Below, piece by piece: positions 43,501 through 53,819 of a DNA stretch of 64,000 bases. The DNA is taken from NCBI GenBank assembly GCA_964653485.1, contig CAZZFF010000002.1, positions 1-64,000 of the forward strand, read 5' to 3'. The stretch comes from CAVQND01 sp964653485. GTDB taxonomy: Bacteria > Verrucomicrobiota > Verrucomicrobiia > Limisphaerales > UBA8199. The notes under the pieces were generated by a model. It saw nothing but the letters and a program-made list of their open reading frames with translations. It was not told the origin of the DNA and ran no database searches. The translations under genes were made by a program, and so were the position numbers. Position 1 is the first letter of the stretch. Each line of letters starts with the position of its first letter.

Positions 43501-44265
43501 ATGTTTCGCCCGTGCATCGATCTGCATGAAGGCAAGGTCAAGCAAATCGTTGGCGGCACCCTCGAAGCGGGGCCGGGACGATTGCAGACGAACTTTGTCT
43601 CCGAGCGGTCCGCCGCGTGGTATGCGAGCCTCTACAGGCGTGACGGCCTTACGGGCGGGCACGTCATTCTGCTCGGACCCGGCAACGAAGCCGAGGCCCG
43701 AGCGGCCCTGGAAGCCTATCCGGGGGGCCTCCAACTGGGGGGCGGGGTCAACCTCGAAAATGCCCGCGCCTGGCTTCAGGCCGGCGCATCGCACGTCATC
43801 GTCACCTCGTGGGTCTTCCGCCAGGCCCGCCTGGACTGGGACCGCCTCCGCCAACTTGTCGCGGCCATTGGCAAAGAGCGCCTCGCTCTCGACCTGAGCT
43901 GCCGCCGGCGCGGCGATGATTATTTCGTCGTTACGGACCGATGGCAACACTTCACCGAGTTGGCGATTACACGCGAGACCCTGGCCAGCCTGGGCGCCTG
44001 GTGCGCCGAGTTCCTGGTCCACGCCGCGGATGTCGAAGGATTGTGCCGCGGCATCGACCCCGAATTGGTCGCTCGTTTGGGAGAATGGTCGCCCATCCCC
44101 GCCACCTACGCCGGCGGCGCCAATTCGCTGGCCGACCTGGAGACAGTGACGCGCCTGGGCCGCGGGCGCGTCGACCTGACGATCGGCTCCGCGCTCGACA
44201 TCTTCGGCGGCGCCGGCGTCCGTTACGCCGAAGCCCTGGCCTTTAACCGCCGAGCGAAGCCATGA
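43501..44265 (+). CDS. hisA: Phosphoribosylformimino-AICAR ribotide isomerase, eukaryotic-type HisA
   Basis: Fourth-step isomerase of histidine synthesis (ProFAR to PRFAR), TIM barrel of 254 residues. It starts 'MFRPCIDLHEGKVKQIVGG' and has 'HVILLGPGNEAEARAAL', 'GGLQLGGGVNLENA' and 'YAGGANSLADLE', which follow the eukaryotic (HIS6-like) branch, not the usual bacterial HisA. No other his gene is in the window. It overlaps the DUF2062 gene by 4 bp. Confidence 0.85.
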   Translation: MFRPCIDLHEGKVKQIVGGTLEAGPGRLQTNFVSERSAAWYASLYRRDGLTGGHVILLGPGNEAEARAALEAYPGGLQLGGGVNLENARAWLQAGASHVIVTSWVFRQARLDWDRLRQLVAAIGKERLALDLSCRRRGDDYFVVTDRWQHFTELAITRETLASLGAWCAEFLVHAADVEGLCRGIDPELVARLGEWSPIPATYAGGANSLADLETVTRLGRGRVDLTIGSALDIFGGAGVRYAEALAFNRRAKP

Positions 44266-44747
44266 ACGCGCGCCGTTGGCTCCACGAGCACTCGCTGAAA
44301 TTGCTCGCCATCCGCGACACCCCCCAGGCCATCGCCGGCGGCGTTGCTATCGGCGTTTTCTTCGGCTTCATGCCCCTGTTCGGCCTCAAAACGCTCTCGG
44401 CCATTCTCTTCGCCTGGCTCACCGGCAGCAACGTCCTCGCCGCCGTGCTCGCCGGCACCGCCCACGACGTCATCTTTCCCTTCATGCCGGTCATCTACTT
44501 CTGGGAATACGACCTGGGCTATTGGATTCTCAACGGCCATTGGCCGGCCTCGGTCGTCAAGCACCTCCTTAGCCCCGCAACCTGGCGCAGTTGGTCCAGG
44601 TTTGTCACCATTGGCAAGCCGATGCTCCTGGGCGCGGCGGTAAGTGGCGCCCCGGTCGCCGTGGCCGCCTTCTTCGCTACCCGCAGAGTCGTCGCCCGCC
44701 ACCAACGAAAGAAACAGGCGCGGGAAGCCGCCGCGCCTCCGGTTTGA
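44262..44747 (+). CDS. DUF2062 membrane protein
   Basis: Small membrane protein of 161 residues. The DUF2062 pattern is clear: 'DTPQAIAGGVAIGVFFGFMP' followed by 'LFGLKTLSAILFAWLTGSNV', a second pair of hydrophobic segments ('IFPFMPVIYFWEYDLGYWIL') and a final helix. The C-terminus is basic. The family is of unknown function and often sits near envelope glycan genes. It is coupled to hisA by a 4-bp overlap. Confidence 0.82.
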   Translation: MNARRWLHEHSLKLLAIRDTPQAIAGGVAIGVFFGFMPLFGLKTLSAILFAWLTGSNVLAAVLAGTAHDVIFPFMPVIYFWEYDLGYWILNGHWPASVVKHLLSPATWRSWSRFVTIGKPMLLGAAVSGAPVAVAAFFATRRVVARHQRKKQAREAAAPPV

Positions 44748-44862
44748 AGCGCATCCACCTCGCTCCCGGAGATTCCCCTGGACACTTTCAGGGAGCGCCC
44801 CCAATTGCGCGCCGCCCTCCCAGGTGCCACGCTGGCCCTGTCATCAGTCTCTCTATCGAAAT

Positions 44863-45285
44863 ATGAAGCCGAATGGACCCTTCAAGAAGACCATCCTTCT
44901 GGTGGAAGACAACCCCAGATTGCGCGAGGCCATTCGGCTGCTCCTGAGCATCGAGGGATACACCGTGACCGAAGCTGAAAACGCAAGACGCGCCTGTCAC
45001 CTCTTTACGCCGGGCGACTTCGACCTAATCATTACCGAGCGCGCCATGGCCGGCATGACGGGCGACGAACTGGCCAGGACCATCAAGTGCCTGGTGCCTT
45101 CGCAACTCATCCTGATGATCGCCCCGCGCGGCTCGGTCCCCAAGAGTGACCTCCCTGTGGACGGTCTCCTGCAAAAACCCTTCAAATTGGCCGAATTACG
45201 CCAGCTTGTCGCGACGCTCCCGTCGTCCGGCCATGCCAATGCCGGCGCCCCCCACGAGCACCGCAGCGCCGCGACAACCCGGTAG
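44863..45285 (+). CDS. Degenerate response-regulator receiver protein
   Basis: Stand-alone receiver of 140 residues. The acidic pair is present ('LLVEDNPRLREAIRLLL') and so is the switch Lys105 in 'LLQKPFK'. The phospho-acceptor position reads Glu59 ('FDLIITERAMAGM') where Asp is required, and the Thr/Ser of the fourth strand is Ala87 ('LILMIAPRG'). It should therefore not be phosphorylated in the normal way; a Glu can mimic the phosphorylated state. No output domain follows. The ATG at 44863 was chosen to place the first beta strand near the N-terminus. Confidence 0.8.
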   Translation: MKPNGPFKKTILLVEDNPRLREAIRLLLSIEGYTVTEAENARRACHLFTPGDFDLIITERAMAGMTGDELARTIKCLVPSQLILMIAPRGSVPKSDLPVDGLLQKPFKLAELRQLVATLPSSGHANAGAPHEHRSAATTR

Positions 45286-45366
45286 CCGCCCTCCGTTTGG
45301 TTTGACTCGCCGCCAAGCCCTGGCATCCTGAGAGCCGGCCTTCGGCCCTCCGGGCCAACGCGAACT

Positions 45367-46629
45367 ATGATGAAAAACCTGTCGGTCTCGATGGCGGCGC
45401 TTGCGTTCATGGTGCTCAGTGCCGGCGCGCAACCCGCCGGATTCCTCCACGCCAAAGACGAGCGCATCGTGGATGGCCAGGGCCGCGAGCTCACCCTGCG
45501 CGGGATGGGTTTGGGCGGCTGGATGCTCCAGGAGGGATACATGCTGGGAATCAGCAAGGAGGGGACTCAGCATTCCATCAAGTCCCGCATCGCCGGCCTT
45601 GTGGGCAAGGAGGACTGCGCCAGGTTCTACCGGCTCTGGCTCCAGAACGACTTCACGCGCGCGGACGTGGACCTCTTGGCAAAACTGGGATTCAACAGCA
45701 TTCGCCTCCCGATGCATTACAACCTCTTCACCCTGCCCATCGAGGAGGAACCCGTCCAAGGCCAGGATACCTGGCTCACAACCGGCTTCACCCTCGTCGA
45801 TGACCTGCTGAGCTGGTGCAAGGCCAACCAGATGTACTTGATCCTCGACCTGCACGCGGCCCCAGGCGGCCAAGGCAAAGACGCCAACATCTCCGATTCC
45901 GACCCCGCCAAACCCTCCTTGTGGGAAAGCCCCTTGAACCGCCAAAAAACCGTCGCTCTCTGGCGCAAGCTCGCGGAGCGGTACGCCAACGAGACCTCCA
46001 TCGGCGGCTATGACCTGCTCAACGAACCCAATTGGACATTCGAAGGCAAAAACAAGAACGGCACGCAGGATTCCTCCAACAAGCCCCTCTGGGAGTTGTA
46101 TCAGTCCATCACGAAGGCCATTCGCGAGGTGGATACGAACCACATGCTCATCATCGAGGGCAATGGCTGGGGCAACAACTACAACGGCTTCCCGGGACCG
46201 TGGGAAACCGACCTGGTGTTCAGCTTCCACAAATACTGGAATCCGAATACGCAGGAAACCATAGCCCGCTTCATCGCCCTGCGCGACCGCTATCATCAGC
46301 CTCTCTGGCTGGGAGAAAGCGGCGAGAACTCCAACCAGTGGTTCCGCGACTGCGTCGCGCTGGTCGAGCGGAACCATATCGGCTGGGCATGGTGGCCGTA
46401 CAAAAAGGTCGGTTCCGAGTCCTGCATCCTGACCGTCAAACGCCCCGACGAGTTCAGAAAGTGCGTGGATTACTGGAACAAAGGCGGAGAGCCGCCCTCG
46501 CGCGAAATTGCCGCCAAGGGCCTCTTCGATCTGGTCGAAAACCTCAAAGCCGCCAACTGCCGCTGCAACACCAATGTGGCGCAGGCCCTCATCCCGCCCG
46601 CCTCCCCAACCTCCGCCTCCGCGCCCTGA
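45367..46629 (+). CDS. Exported GH5-family glycoside hydrolase
   Basis: Secreted (beta/alpha)8 glycosidase of 420 residues, with a signal peptide (VSMAALAFMVLSAGAQ). The GH5 acid/base is the Glu of 'YDLLNEPNW' and the nucleophile is the Glu of 'PLWLGESGEN'. Other barrel motifs are 'LRGMGLGGWMLQEGYM', 'FNSIRLPMHYN', 'LILDLHAAPGG' and 'FSFHKYWNP'. The family includes endoglucanases, mannanases and exo-1,3-glucanases; the 'NLGGW'-like opening favours the exoglucanase-related subgroups, but the substrate is open. Confidence 0.86.
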   Translation: MMKNLSVSMAALAFMVLSAGAQPAGFLHAKDERIVDGQGRELTLRGMGLGGWMLQEGYMLGISKEGTQHSIKSRIAGLVGKEDCARFYRLWLQNDFTRADVDLLAKLGFNSIRLPMHYNLFTLPIEEEPVQGQDTWLTTGFTLVDDLLSWCKANQMYLILDLHAAPGGQGKDANISDSDPAKPSLWESPLNRQKTVALWRKLAERYANETSIGGYDLLNEPNWTFEGKNKNGTQDSSNKPLWELYQSITKAIREVDTNHMLIIEGNGWGNNYNGFPGPWETDLVFSFHKYWNPNTQETIARFIALRDRYHQPLWLGESGENSNQWFRDCVALVERNHIGWAWWPYKKVGSESCILTVKRPDEFRKCVDYWNKGGEPPSREIAAKGLFDLVENLKAANCRCNTNVAQALIPPASPTSASAP

Positions 46630-46718
46630 GCCGGCGGGCGGAACACCGTTGAAACGGCTCCGAGTGTGAAACCTCATTTCACATTTGCCTCGAAGAGATT
46701 CCACCTTAAGATGGGGGT

Positions 46719-47954
46719 ATGAGCAAGGTCAGGAAACTCCTGCATACGAGGTATCGTGTGAACGACCTCGAGCGGACAGTCAAGTTCTACAAAGAGACGC
46801 TCGGGTTGATCGAGGTGCGCCGCCACAAGTCCGCCCGCGGTTCGGAGTTGGCCTTCCTCAAGGCGCCCGAAAGCGACGAGGTCATCGAGCTCTGCCATTT
46901 TCCCGGCAGCGGCCCAGTTCAGGTTCAGCCCGATTTGACCCACCTTGCCTTCGAGGTGGACAGCCTTCAGGACTTTGCACGGCACTTGGCGACGCTCGGC
47001 CTGACATACTCCGACGGCCCCCACTTCGACGAGCAGGGCGGCGGCATCGCCTTCATCGACGCCCCGGAGGGCTACGAGGTCGAACTCATCCAGCCCGTCA
47101 CCCCCCAACAGAAACTCGTGGCGCGACAATTCTACTACCAGTTCCCGGGTCCGATGCTGGTGATGGGCATTGTGAATGCGACGCCGGACTCGTTCTCGGA
47201 CAGCGGGACGTTCATGGACACTTCGGCCGTGGTCGCCCACGCATTGCGCCTCGTCGAAGAGGGGGCGGCCATCCTGGATGTCGGCGGAGAATCGACCCGT
47301 CCCGGCTCCGCCCCGGTAAGCCAGGAGGAAGAGCTCCGCCGGGTGATGCCCGTCCTCGAGCAACTGGCCGGCCGCGTCCGGGTGCCCATCTCGATCGATA
47401 CCATGAAGCCCGAGGTGGCCCGGGCCGCCCTTGCGGCCGGCGCAAGCGTGGTCAACGACGTCGCCGCCAATCGAAACGAAGAGGCTATGTGGCGCCTGGT
47501 CGCGGAGACCGGCGCCGGCTACGTGTGCCTCCACATGCAGGGCACCCCCCAAACCATGCAGCTTAACCCCGTCTATCGGGATGTCGTGCGCGAAGTGACC
47601 GACTTCTTTTTCGAGCGCCTCAAGCGATTGAACGATTGCGGAGTCCGGCGCGAGCAGGTTATATTTGACCCCGGTATTGGCTTTGGCAAAACGCTCGATC
47701 ACAACCTGGAGTTGCTCGGGGCGTTGCCGGTCTTGGCCGGGCTCGGGCGCCCGTTGCTGCTCGGAGTGTCGCGCAAGTCGTTTATGGCCACGCTCAGCGG
47801 CGCCGGGCCGGCGGGGCGGCTGCCGGCCGGGCTGGCCTGCGCCACTCTGGCCGTCGAAGCGGGCGTGCGGATCATCCGCGTCCATGACGTGGGCGAAACC
47901 GTCCAGGCGGTTCGTGTGGCTGAGGCCATCCTGGCGAAAAAGAGAAACGCGTAA
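46719..47954 (+). CDS. folP: Fusion of a glyoxalase I-like (VOC) domain and dihydropteroate synthase
   Basis: Single frame of 411 residues encoding two enzymes. Residues 1-130 are a VOC domain closest to glyoxalase I: 'LLHTRYRVNDLERTVKFYKE', 'DEVIELCHF', 'DLTHLAFEVD' and 'GYEVELIQPV'. All four expected metal ligands (His, Glu, His, Glu) are present. Residues 143-411 are dihydropteroate synthase of folate synthesis: 'MGIVNATPDSFSDSG', 'ILDVGGESTRPGS', 'SIDTMKPEVARAAL', 'VNDVAA', 'DPGIGFGKT' and 'GVSRKSF'. The linker is only about 12 residues. The cdaA start follows 12 bp after. Confidence 0.9.
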   Translation: MSKVRKLLHTRYRVNDLERTVKFYKETLGLIEVRRHKSARGSELAFLKAPESDEVIELCHFPGSGPVQVQPDLTHLAFEVDSLQDFARHLATLGLTYSDGPHFDEQGGGIAFIDAPEGYEVELIQPVTPQQKLVARQFYYQFPGPMLVMGIVNATPDSFSDSGTFMDTSAVVAHALRLVEEGAAILDVGGESTRPGSAPVSQEEELRRVMPVLEQLAGRVRVPISIDTMKPEVARAALAAGASVVNDVAANRNEEAMWRLVAETGAGYVCLHMQGTPQTMQLNPVYRDVVREVTDFFFERLKRLNDCGVRREQVIFDPGIGFGKTLDHNLELLGALPVLAGLGRPLLLGVSRKSFMATLSGAGPAGRLPAGLACATLAVEAGVRIIRVHDVGETVQAVRVAEAILAKKRNA

Positions 47955-47966
47955 CATCGGTCTTTC

Positions 47967-48887
47967 GTGGACTACCTTTGGCATAACCTGGTCGTCTTTT
48001 GGGGGCAGGACATCGGCGGGTGGCGTCCCGTCGTGGAAGTGCTCATCCTGACGGCGGGCATCTACAGCGCCCTGCGCTTTGTGCGCGGCACGCGCGGCGC
48101 TCCCGTCGTCATGGGTTTCCTGGTCGTCATGCTGGCCCTGGTCCTGACCAGCTTTCTCCTCAAACTCAAGGTCCTCCAGTACCTCTTGGGGGCATTCTAC
48201 GCTTTCTTCCTCCTGGCGGTCCTCGTGATTTTTCAGCCCGAGTTGAGGCGGATGCTGGCGGAGTTGGGCAACCTGCCGCTGCTGGCCACCGTCCGCGAGC
48301 AACGCGAAAACATCGAGGTCATTATCCAAACCGTCGAACGGCTGTCCGAGGTCCGCATCGGCGCGCTCATCGCCATGGAACGCACCATTCATCTCCAGGA
48401 GGCCGTCGAATCGGGGATTATCGTCGACTGCGTGGCCACTCCCGAGATGCTGGAGACCATCTTTTTCCCCAACAACGCCATCCACGACGGCGGCGTCATC
48501 ATCCGTGGGGACCGGATTGCCTTCGCGGCCTGCATCTTCCCCCTGACCCAGCGCCGGGATTTGAACCCCTCTCTGGGCACCCGCCACCGCGCCGCTATCG
48601 GCTTGAGCGAAGAAACCGATGCCGCCGTCGTGGTCGTCTCCGAAGAAACCGGCGGCGTTTCTTACGCTTCCAAAGGACACCTGGTCCGCAATGTGAGTCT
48701 CCAGGAACTGCGTGCCTTCCTCACTTCAATGTTCGTCTCCCCCGCCCGCTCGCGCACTTGGGTAGGCTGGGTGCGCTCCTGGACGACCGATAGGGTGAAA
48801 CCGGCCCCAATCCATGCGGCCCAGGCCGGGGCGCCCGCCGCCACCCCTACCGCCGCCGCCTCAACCACAACGGAGTTGGCGAAATGA
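47967..48887 (+). CDS. cdaA: Diadenylate cyclase CdaA
   Basis: Membrane-bound enzyme that makes cyclic di-AMP from two ATP. It starts at a GTG and has three N-terminal transmembrane helices, then a DAC domain with the catalytic 'IHDGGVIIRG' and 'GTRHRAAIGLSE' motifs, and 'FQPELRRML' before it. The order cdaA-cdaR-glmM is the widely conserved c-di-AMP/cell-wall operon. The C-terminal 50 residues are Ala/Thr-rich and extend beyond the usual length of about 270. It overlaps cdaR by 4 bp. Confidence 0.93.
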   Translation: MDYLWHNLVVFWGQDIGGWRPVVEVLILTAGIYSALRFVRGTRGAPVVMGFLVVMLALVLTSFLLKLKVLQYLLGAFYAFFLLAVLVIFQPELRRMLAELGNLPLLATVREQRENIEVIIQTVERLSEVRIGALIAMERTIHLQEAVESGIIVDCVATPEMLETIFFPNNAIHDGGVIIRGDRIAFAACIFPLTQRRDLNPSLGTRHRAAIGLSEETDAAVVVVSEETGGVSYASKGHLVRNVSLQELRAFLTSMFVSPARSRTWVGWVRSWTTDRVKPAPIHAAQAGAPAATPTAAASTTTELAK

Positions 48888-49312
48888 TCGCCCTCCTCCG
48901 CAACCTGGTCCTCAAGGACCTCGCCCTCAAGCTCTTCTCCCTGGCCATGGCAATACTGATGTATTGCACCATCTCCTTCGTCGCCATCAAGAACGAGGGC
49001 CCTCCCTTGCCCTCCCTCGGGATGGCCGTCGACGTTCGCACGTTCTTCAGGCTCCCCGTCCTCGTCGTCTCTTCAGCCGCCGACGTCCATCGCTTCAAGG
49101 TGTCCCCCGAAACCGTCGCCGTCACCGTCCAGGGAGACCCCAAAATCCTGTCCCACCTGGATGGCACTGAAATCCGGGCGCTCGTGGATTTGACCGGCAT
49201 CGAATCCGCCGCCGCCCTCCGCGCGCACATCGAGGTCTCCACCCCGGAAGGAGTCACTCATCTCCGCGTCTCCCCTGGCGACGTTACCGTCATCTTTCCA
49301 AAGGACCATTGA
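48884..49312 (+). CDS. cdaR: CdaR-like YbbR-domain protein
   Basis: Likely regulator of CdaA. The 142-residue protein has one N-terminal transmembrane helix ('DLALKLFSLAMAILMYCTI') and an extracytoplasmic part with a YbbR-like domain: 'FKVSPETVAVTVQGDPKILS' followed by 'LVDLTGI' and 'LRVSPGDVTVIFP'. Only about one and a half YbbR units fit, fewer than the four of Bacillus CdaR, so it is a short version. The gene is overlapped by cdaA and ends 1 bp before glmM. Confidence 0.8.
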   Translation: MIALLRNLVLKDLALKLFSLAMAILMYCTISFVAIKNEGPPLPSLGMAVDVRTFFRLPVLVVSSAADVHRFKVSPETVAVTVQGDPKILSHLDGTEIRALVDLTGIESAAALRAHIEVSTPEGVTHLRVSPGDVTVIFPKDH

Positions 49313-49313
49313 C

Positions 49314-50696
49314 ATGAGCACACCCAAGAGAATCTTCGGCACCGACGGCGTGCGAGGGACCGCCAACATCGAACCCGTCACCGCGGAAACCGCCCTCAGA
49401 CTGGGCCGCGCCGCGGGTCACGTTTTCAAAACCGTCGCAACCCAGGCCCACGACCGGGTTCGCCACCGCATCGTGCTGGGCAAAGACACCCGTCTGTCCG
49501 GCTACATGATCGAAAACGCCCTCTCCTCCGGCATCCTTTCCATGGGGGTGGACGTCTTGTTCATCGGACCCCTGCCCACCCCAGGCGTCGCCTACGTCAC
49601 CCGCAGCCTCCGGGCCGACGCCGGCATCGTCATCACCGCCTCCCACAATCCTTACGACGACAACGGCATCAAGTTCTTCCGCGCCGACGGTTACAAGCTC
49701 GATGACAAGATCGAGTCTCAAATCGAGGGCCTCGTCTTCAGCGGCGAAATCGAAAACATCCGCCCCACCGCCGACGAAATCGGCAAAGCCGTCCGCGTCG
49801 ACGACGCCCTGGGCCGCTACATCGAGCACGCCAAGGCCTCCTTTCCTCGCGGCCTCATCCTCGACGGCCTCCGCATCGTGGTGGACTGCGCCCACGGCGC
49901 CGCCTACAAGTCCACCCCGTCCGTTCTGCGCGAATTGGGAGCCGATGTCATCGTCTATGGCAACCAGCCCGACGGCAAGAACATCAACCAGGACTGCGGC
50001 TCCATGCACCCCGACCTCCTTTGCCAGAAAGTCTGGGAACACCGCGCCGATGTCGGCCTGGCCCACGACGGGGACGGCGACCGCGTCGTGTTCTGCGACG
50101 AAACCGGCAAACTCATCGATGGTGACGACATCATGGCCATCGCCGCCCTCGACCTCCTCGCCCAGGGTGCCCTCCAGGAAAAAACACTCGTCGCCACCGT
50201 GATGAGCAATGCCGGCCTCGATGCCGCCATCCAGGCCGCCGGCGGACGCGTCATCCGCACCCCCGTCGGCGACAAAAGCGTCATCGACGAAATGCTGCGC
50301 AGCGGTTGCAACCTGGGCGGTGAACAAAGCGGCCACATCATCTTCCGCGATCACAGCACCACCGGCGACGGCCTGGTGGCCGCCCTCCAGGTGTTGCGCA
50401 TCATGAAGGCCAAGAGCACCCCTCTCTCCCGCCTCGCCCAGTGCTGGACGCGGTTCCCCCAGCTCGTCACCAATATCCTCGTCCGGGAAAAGCGCCCCTT
50501 CGACCAATTGAACTCCGTCTCCGAACTGGTTGCCAGCGCGGAAACCGAATTGAAGCCCCAAGGCGGACGCGTCCTGCTGCGCTACTCCGGCACCGAGCCG
50601 AAGGCCCGCCTCCTCCTCGAAGGCCGGGACGCCGCCACCCTGGCCAAGTGGTCAAAGCAAATCGCCGATGCCGTCAAAAAACAGGTCGGCGCTTAA
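49314..50696 (+). CDS. glmM: Phosphoglucosamine mutase
   Basis: Converts glucosamine-6-phosphate to glucosamine-1-phosphate for peptidoglycan and LPS precursors. At 460 residues it is normal. It begins 'RIFGTDGVRGTAN', the active-site phosphoserine loop is 'GIVITASHNPYDDNGIKFF', the magnesium loop is 'LAHDGDGDRVVFCDE', the sugar loop is 'GGEQSGHIIF' and the phosphate loop is 'RYSGTEPKARLLLEG'. GlmM interacts with CdaA in other bacteria, which matches the operon here. Confidence 0.96.
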   Translation: MSTPKRIFGTDGVRGTANIEPVTAETALRLGRAAGHVFKTVATQAHDRVRHRIVLGKDTRLSGYMIENALSSGILSMGVDVLFIGPLPTPGVAYVTRSLRADAGIVITASHNPYDDNGIKFFRADGYKLDDKIESQIEGLVFSGEIENIRPTADEIGKAVRVDDALGRYIEHAKASFPRGLILDGLRIVVDCAHGAAYKSTPSVLRELGADVIVYGNQPDGKNINQDCGSMHPDLLCQKVWEHRADVGLAHDGDGDRVVFCDETGKLIDGDDIMAIAALDLLAQGALQEKTLVATVMSNAGLDAAIQAAGGRVIRTPVGDKSVIDEMLRSGCNLGGEQSGHIIFRDHSTTGDGLVAALQVLRIMKAKSTPLSRLAQCWTRFPQLVTNILVREKRPFDQLNSVSELVASAETELKPQGGRVLLRYSGTEPKARLLLEGRDAATLAKWSKQIADAVKKQVGA

Positions 50697-50701
50697 ACGG
50701 G

Positions 50702-51498
50702 ATGAACCGCATAGACCAGAGATTTGCCCGCCTCAAGCAAGAGGGCCAAAAGGGATTGATCCTGTATATCGGCGCCGGTGACCCCGACCTCGAGGCCACG
50801 CGGCAGCTTGCGCTGGCGTTCGACGAGGCGGGGGTGGATGTGCTGGAATTGGGAGTGCCTTTCAGCGACCCGCTCGCCGACGGGCTGGTCAACCAGCTTG
50901 CCGCCCAGCGCGGCCTGGCCGGCGGCGCCACTCCGCCCGCGGTGCTCGCCACCGTCGCCGCTATCCGCCGGCGCTCGGAAATCCCGATAGTCCTCTATCT
51001 CTATTTCAACCTCGTCCACCGCCACGGGGTGCAGCGGTTCATCCAGGACGCCGCCCGGGCCGGTGTGGACGGCTTGCTGGTGCTCGACTTGCCGCCGGAA
51101 GAGGGCGAAAGCTACAGGGCATTCATGCGGCAGTCCGGGCTGTGTCCCATCTGCCTGGTGGCTCCGACGACCCCCGAAGACCGCATCGAATTGATCGTTA
51201 AGGGCGGCGCCGGCTTTATCTATTATGTCTCCCGCGAAGGCGTCACCGGCATGCAAAGCGAGCTCGCCGCAAGCATCCCCCAAATGACCGCCAAAATACG
51301 CGCCCACACCATCCTCCCCATCGCGGTAGGCTTCGGGATTTCCACCCCCGAGCAGGCCGGCGCCGTCGCCGCCTGCGCCCAGGCCGTGGTCGTTGGAAGC
51401 GCCGTTGTCAACCAGATCGCCCGGCTGGGGCGCGACCCCGCCCTTGTGAGCCGCGTTGCCGAGTTTGTAAAACCCCTCGCCGCGGCGGTGAAGCAAGC

Positions 51499-51502
<4 letters not shown>
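50702..51502 (+). CDS. trpA: Tryptophan synthase alpha chain
   Basis: Cleaves indole-3-glycerol phosphate to indole and glyceraldehyde-3-phosphate. A TIM barrel of 266 residues; the catalytic Glu and Asp are in 'VLELGVPFSDPLADG', and 'GLLVLDLPPEEG', 'LVAPTTPEDRI', 'FIYYVSREGVTG' and 'PIAVGFGISTPEQA' complete the family pattern. The usual 'ADGPVIQ' reads 'ADGLVNQ'. trpB is not adjacent. The ATG at 50702 lies 5 bp after glmM; the frame upstream is a glmM shadow. The stop overlaps the DUF255 gene by 4 bp. Confidence 0.93.
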
Positions 51503-53584
<2,082 letters not shown>

Positions 53585-53607
<23 letters not shown>

Positions 53608-53797
53608 CGCTGGGGGCCTTGACGATCGCGTAGGCCGATTTGCCTTTGGCCAGCTTCAACTCCCTCGCGGCCTCGCTCGTTATGACAGAAGCGATGTGGA
53701 TGCCCGGCGCGATTTCCAGCACTACCAAGGTGTTCAACGGGCCTCTTGTAATTTTGATGACTTTCCCTTTGAGGACATTCCGGGCACTCAGTTTCAT
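53585..53797 (-). CDS. Mop/TOBE-type molybdate-binding protein (molbindin)
   Basis: Small protein of 70 residues consisting of one TOBE domain: 'MKLSARNVLKGKVIKITRG', 'VVLEIAPGIHIASVITSEAA' and 'KGKSAYAIVKAPSVILGV'. Single-domain Mop proteins form hexamers that store molybdate. A clear AAAGGA ribosome-binding site precedes the ATG at 53797. As the last gene on the nif strand it may buffer molybdenum for nitrogenase cofactor synthesis, though it could also have a separate promoter. Confidence 0.88.
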
Positions 53798-53819
53798 GTT
53801 TGTTCCTTTCGTATCAAGT

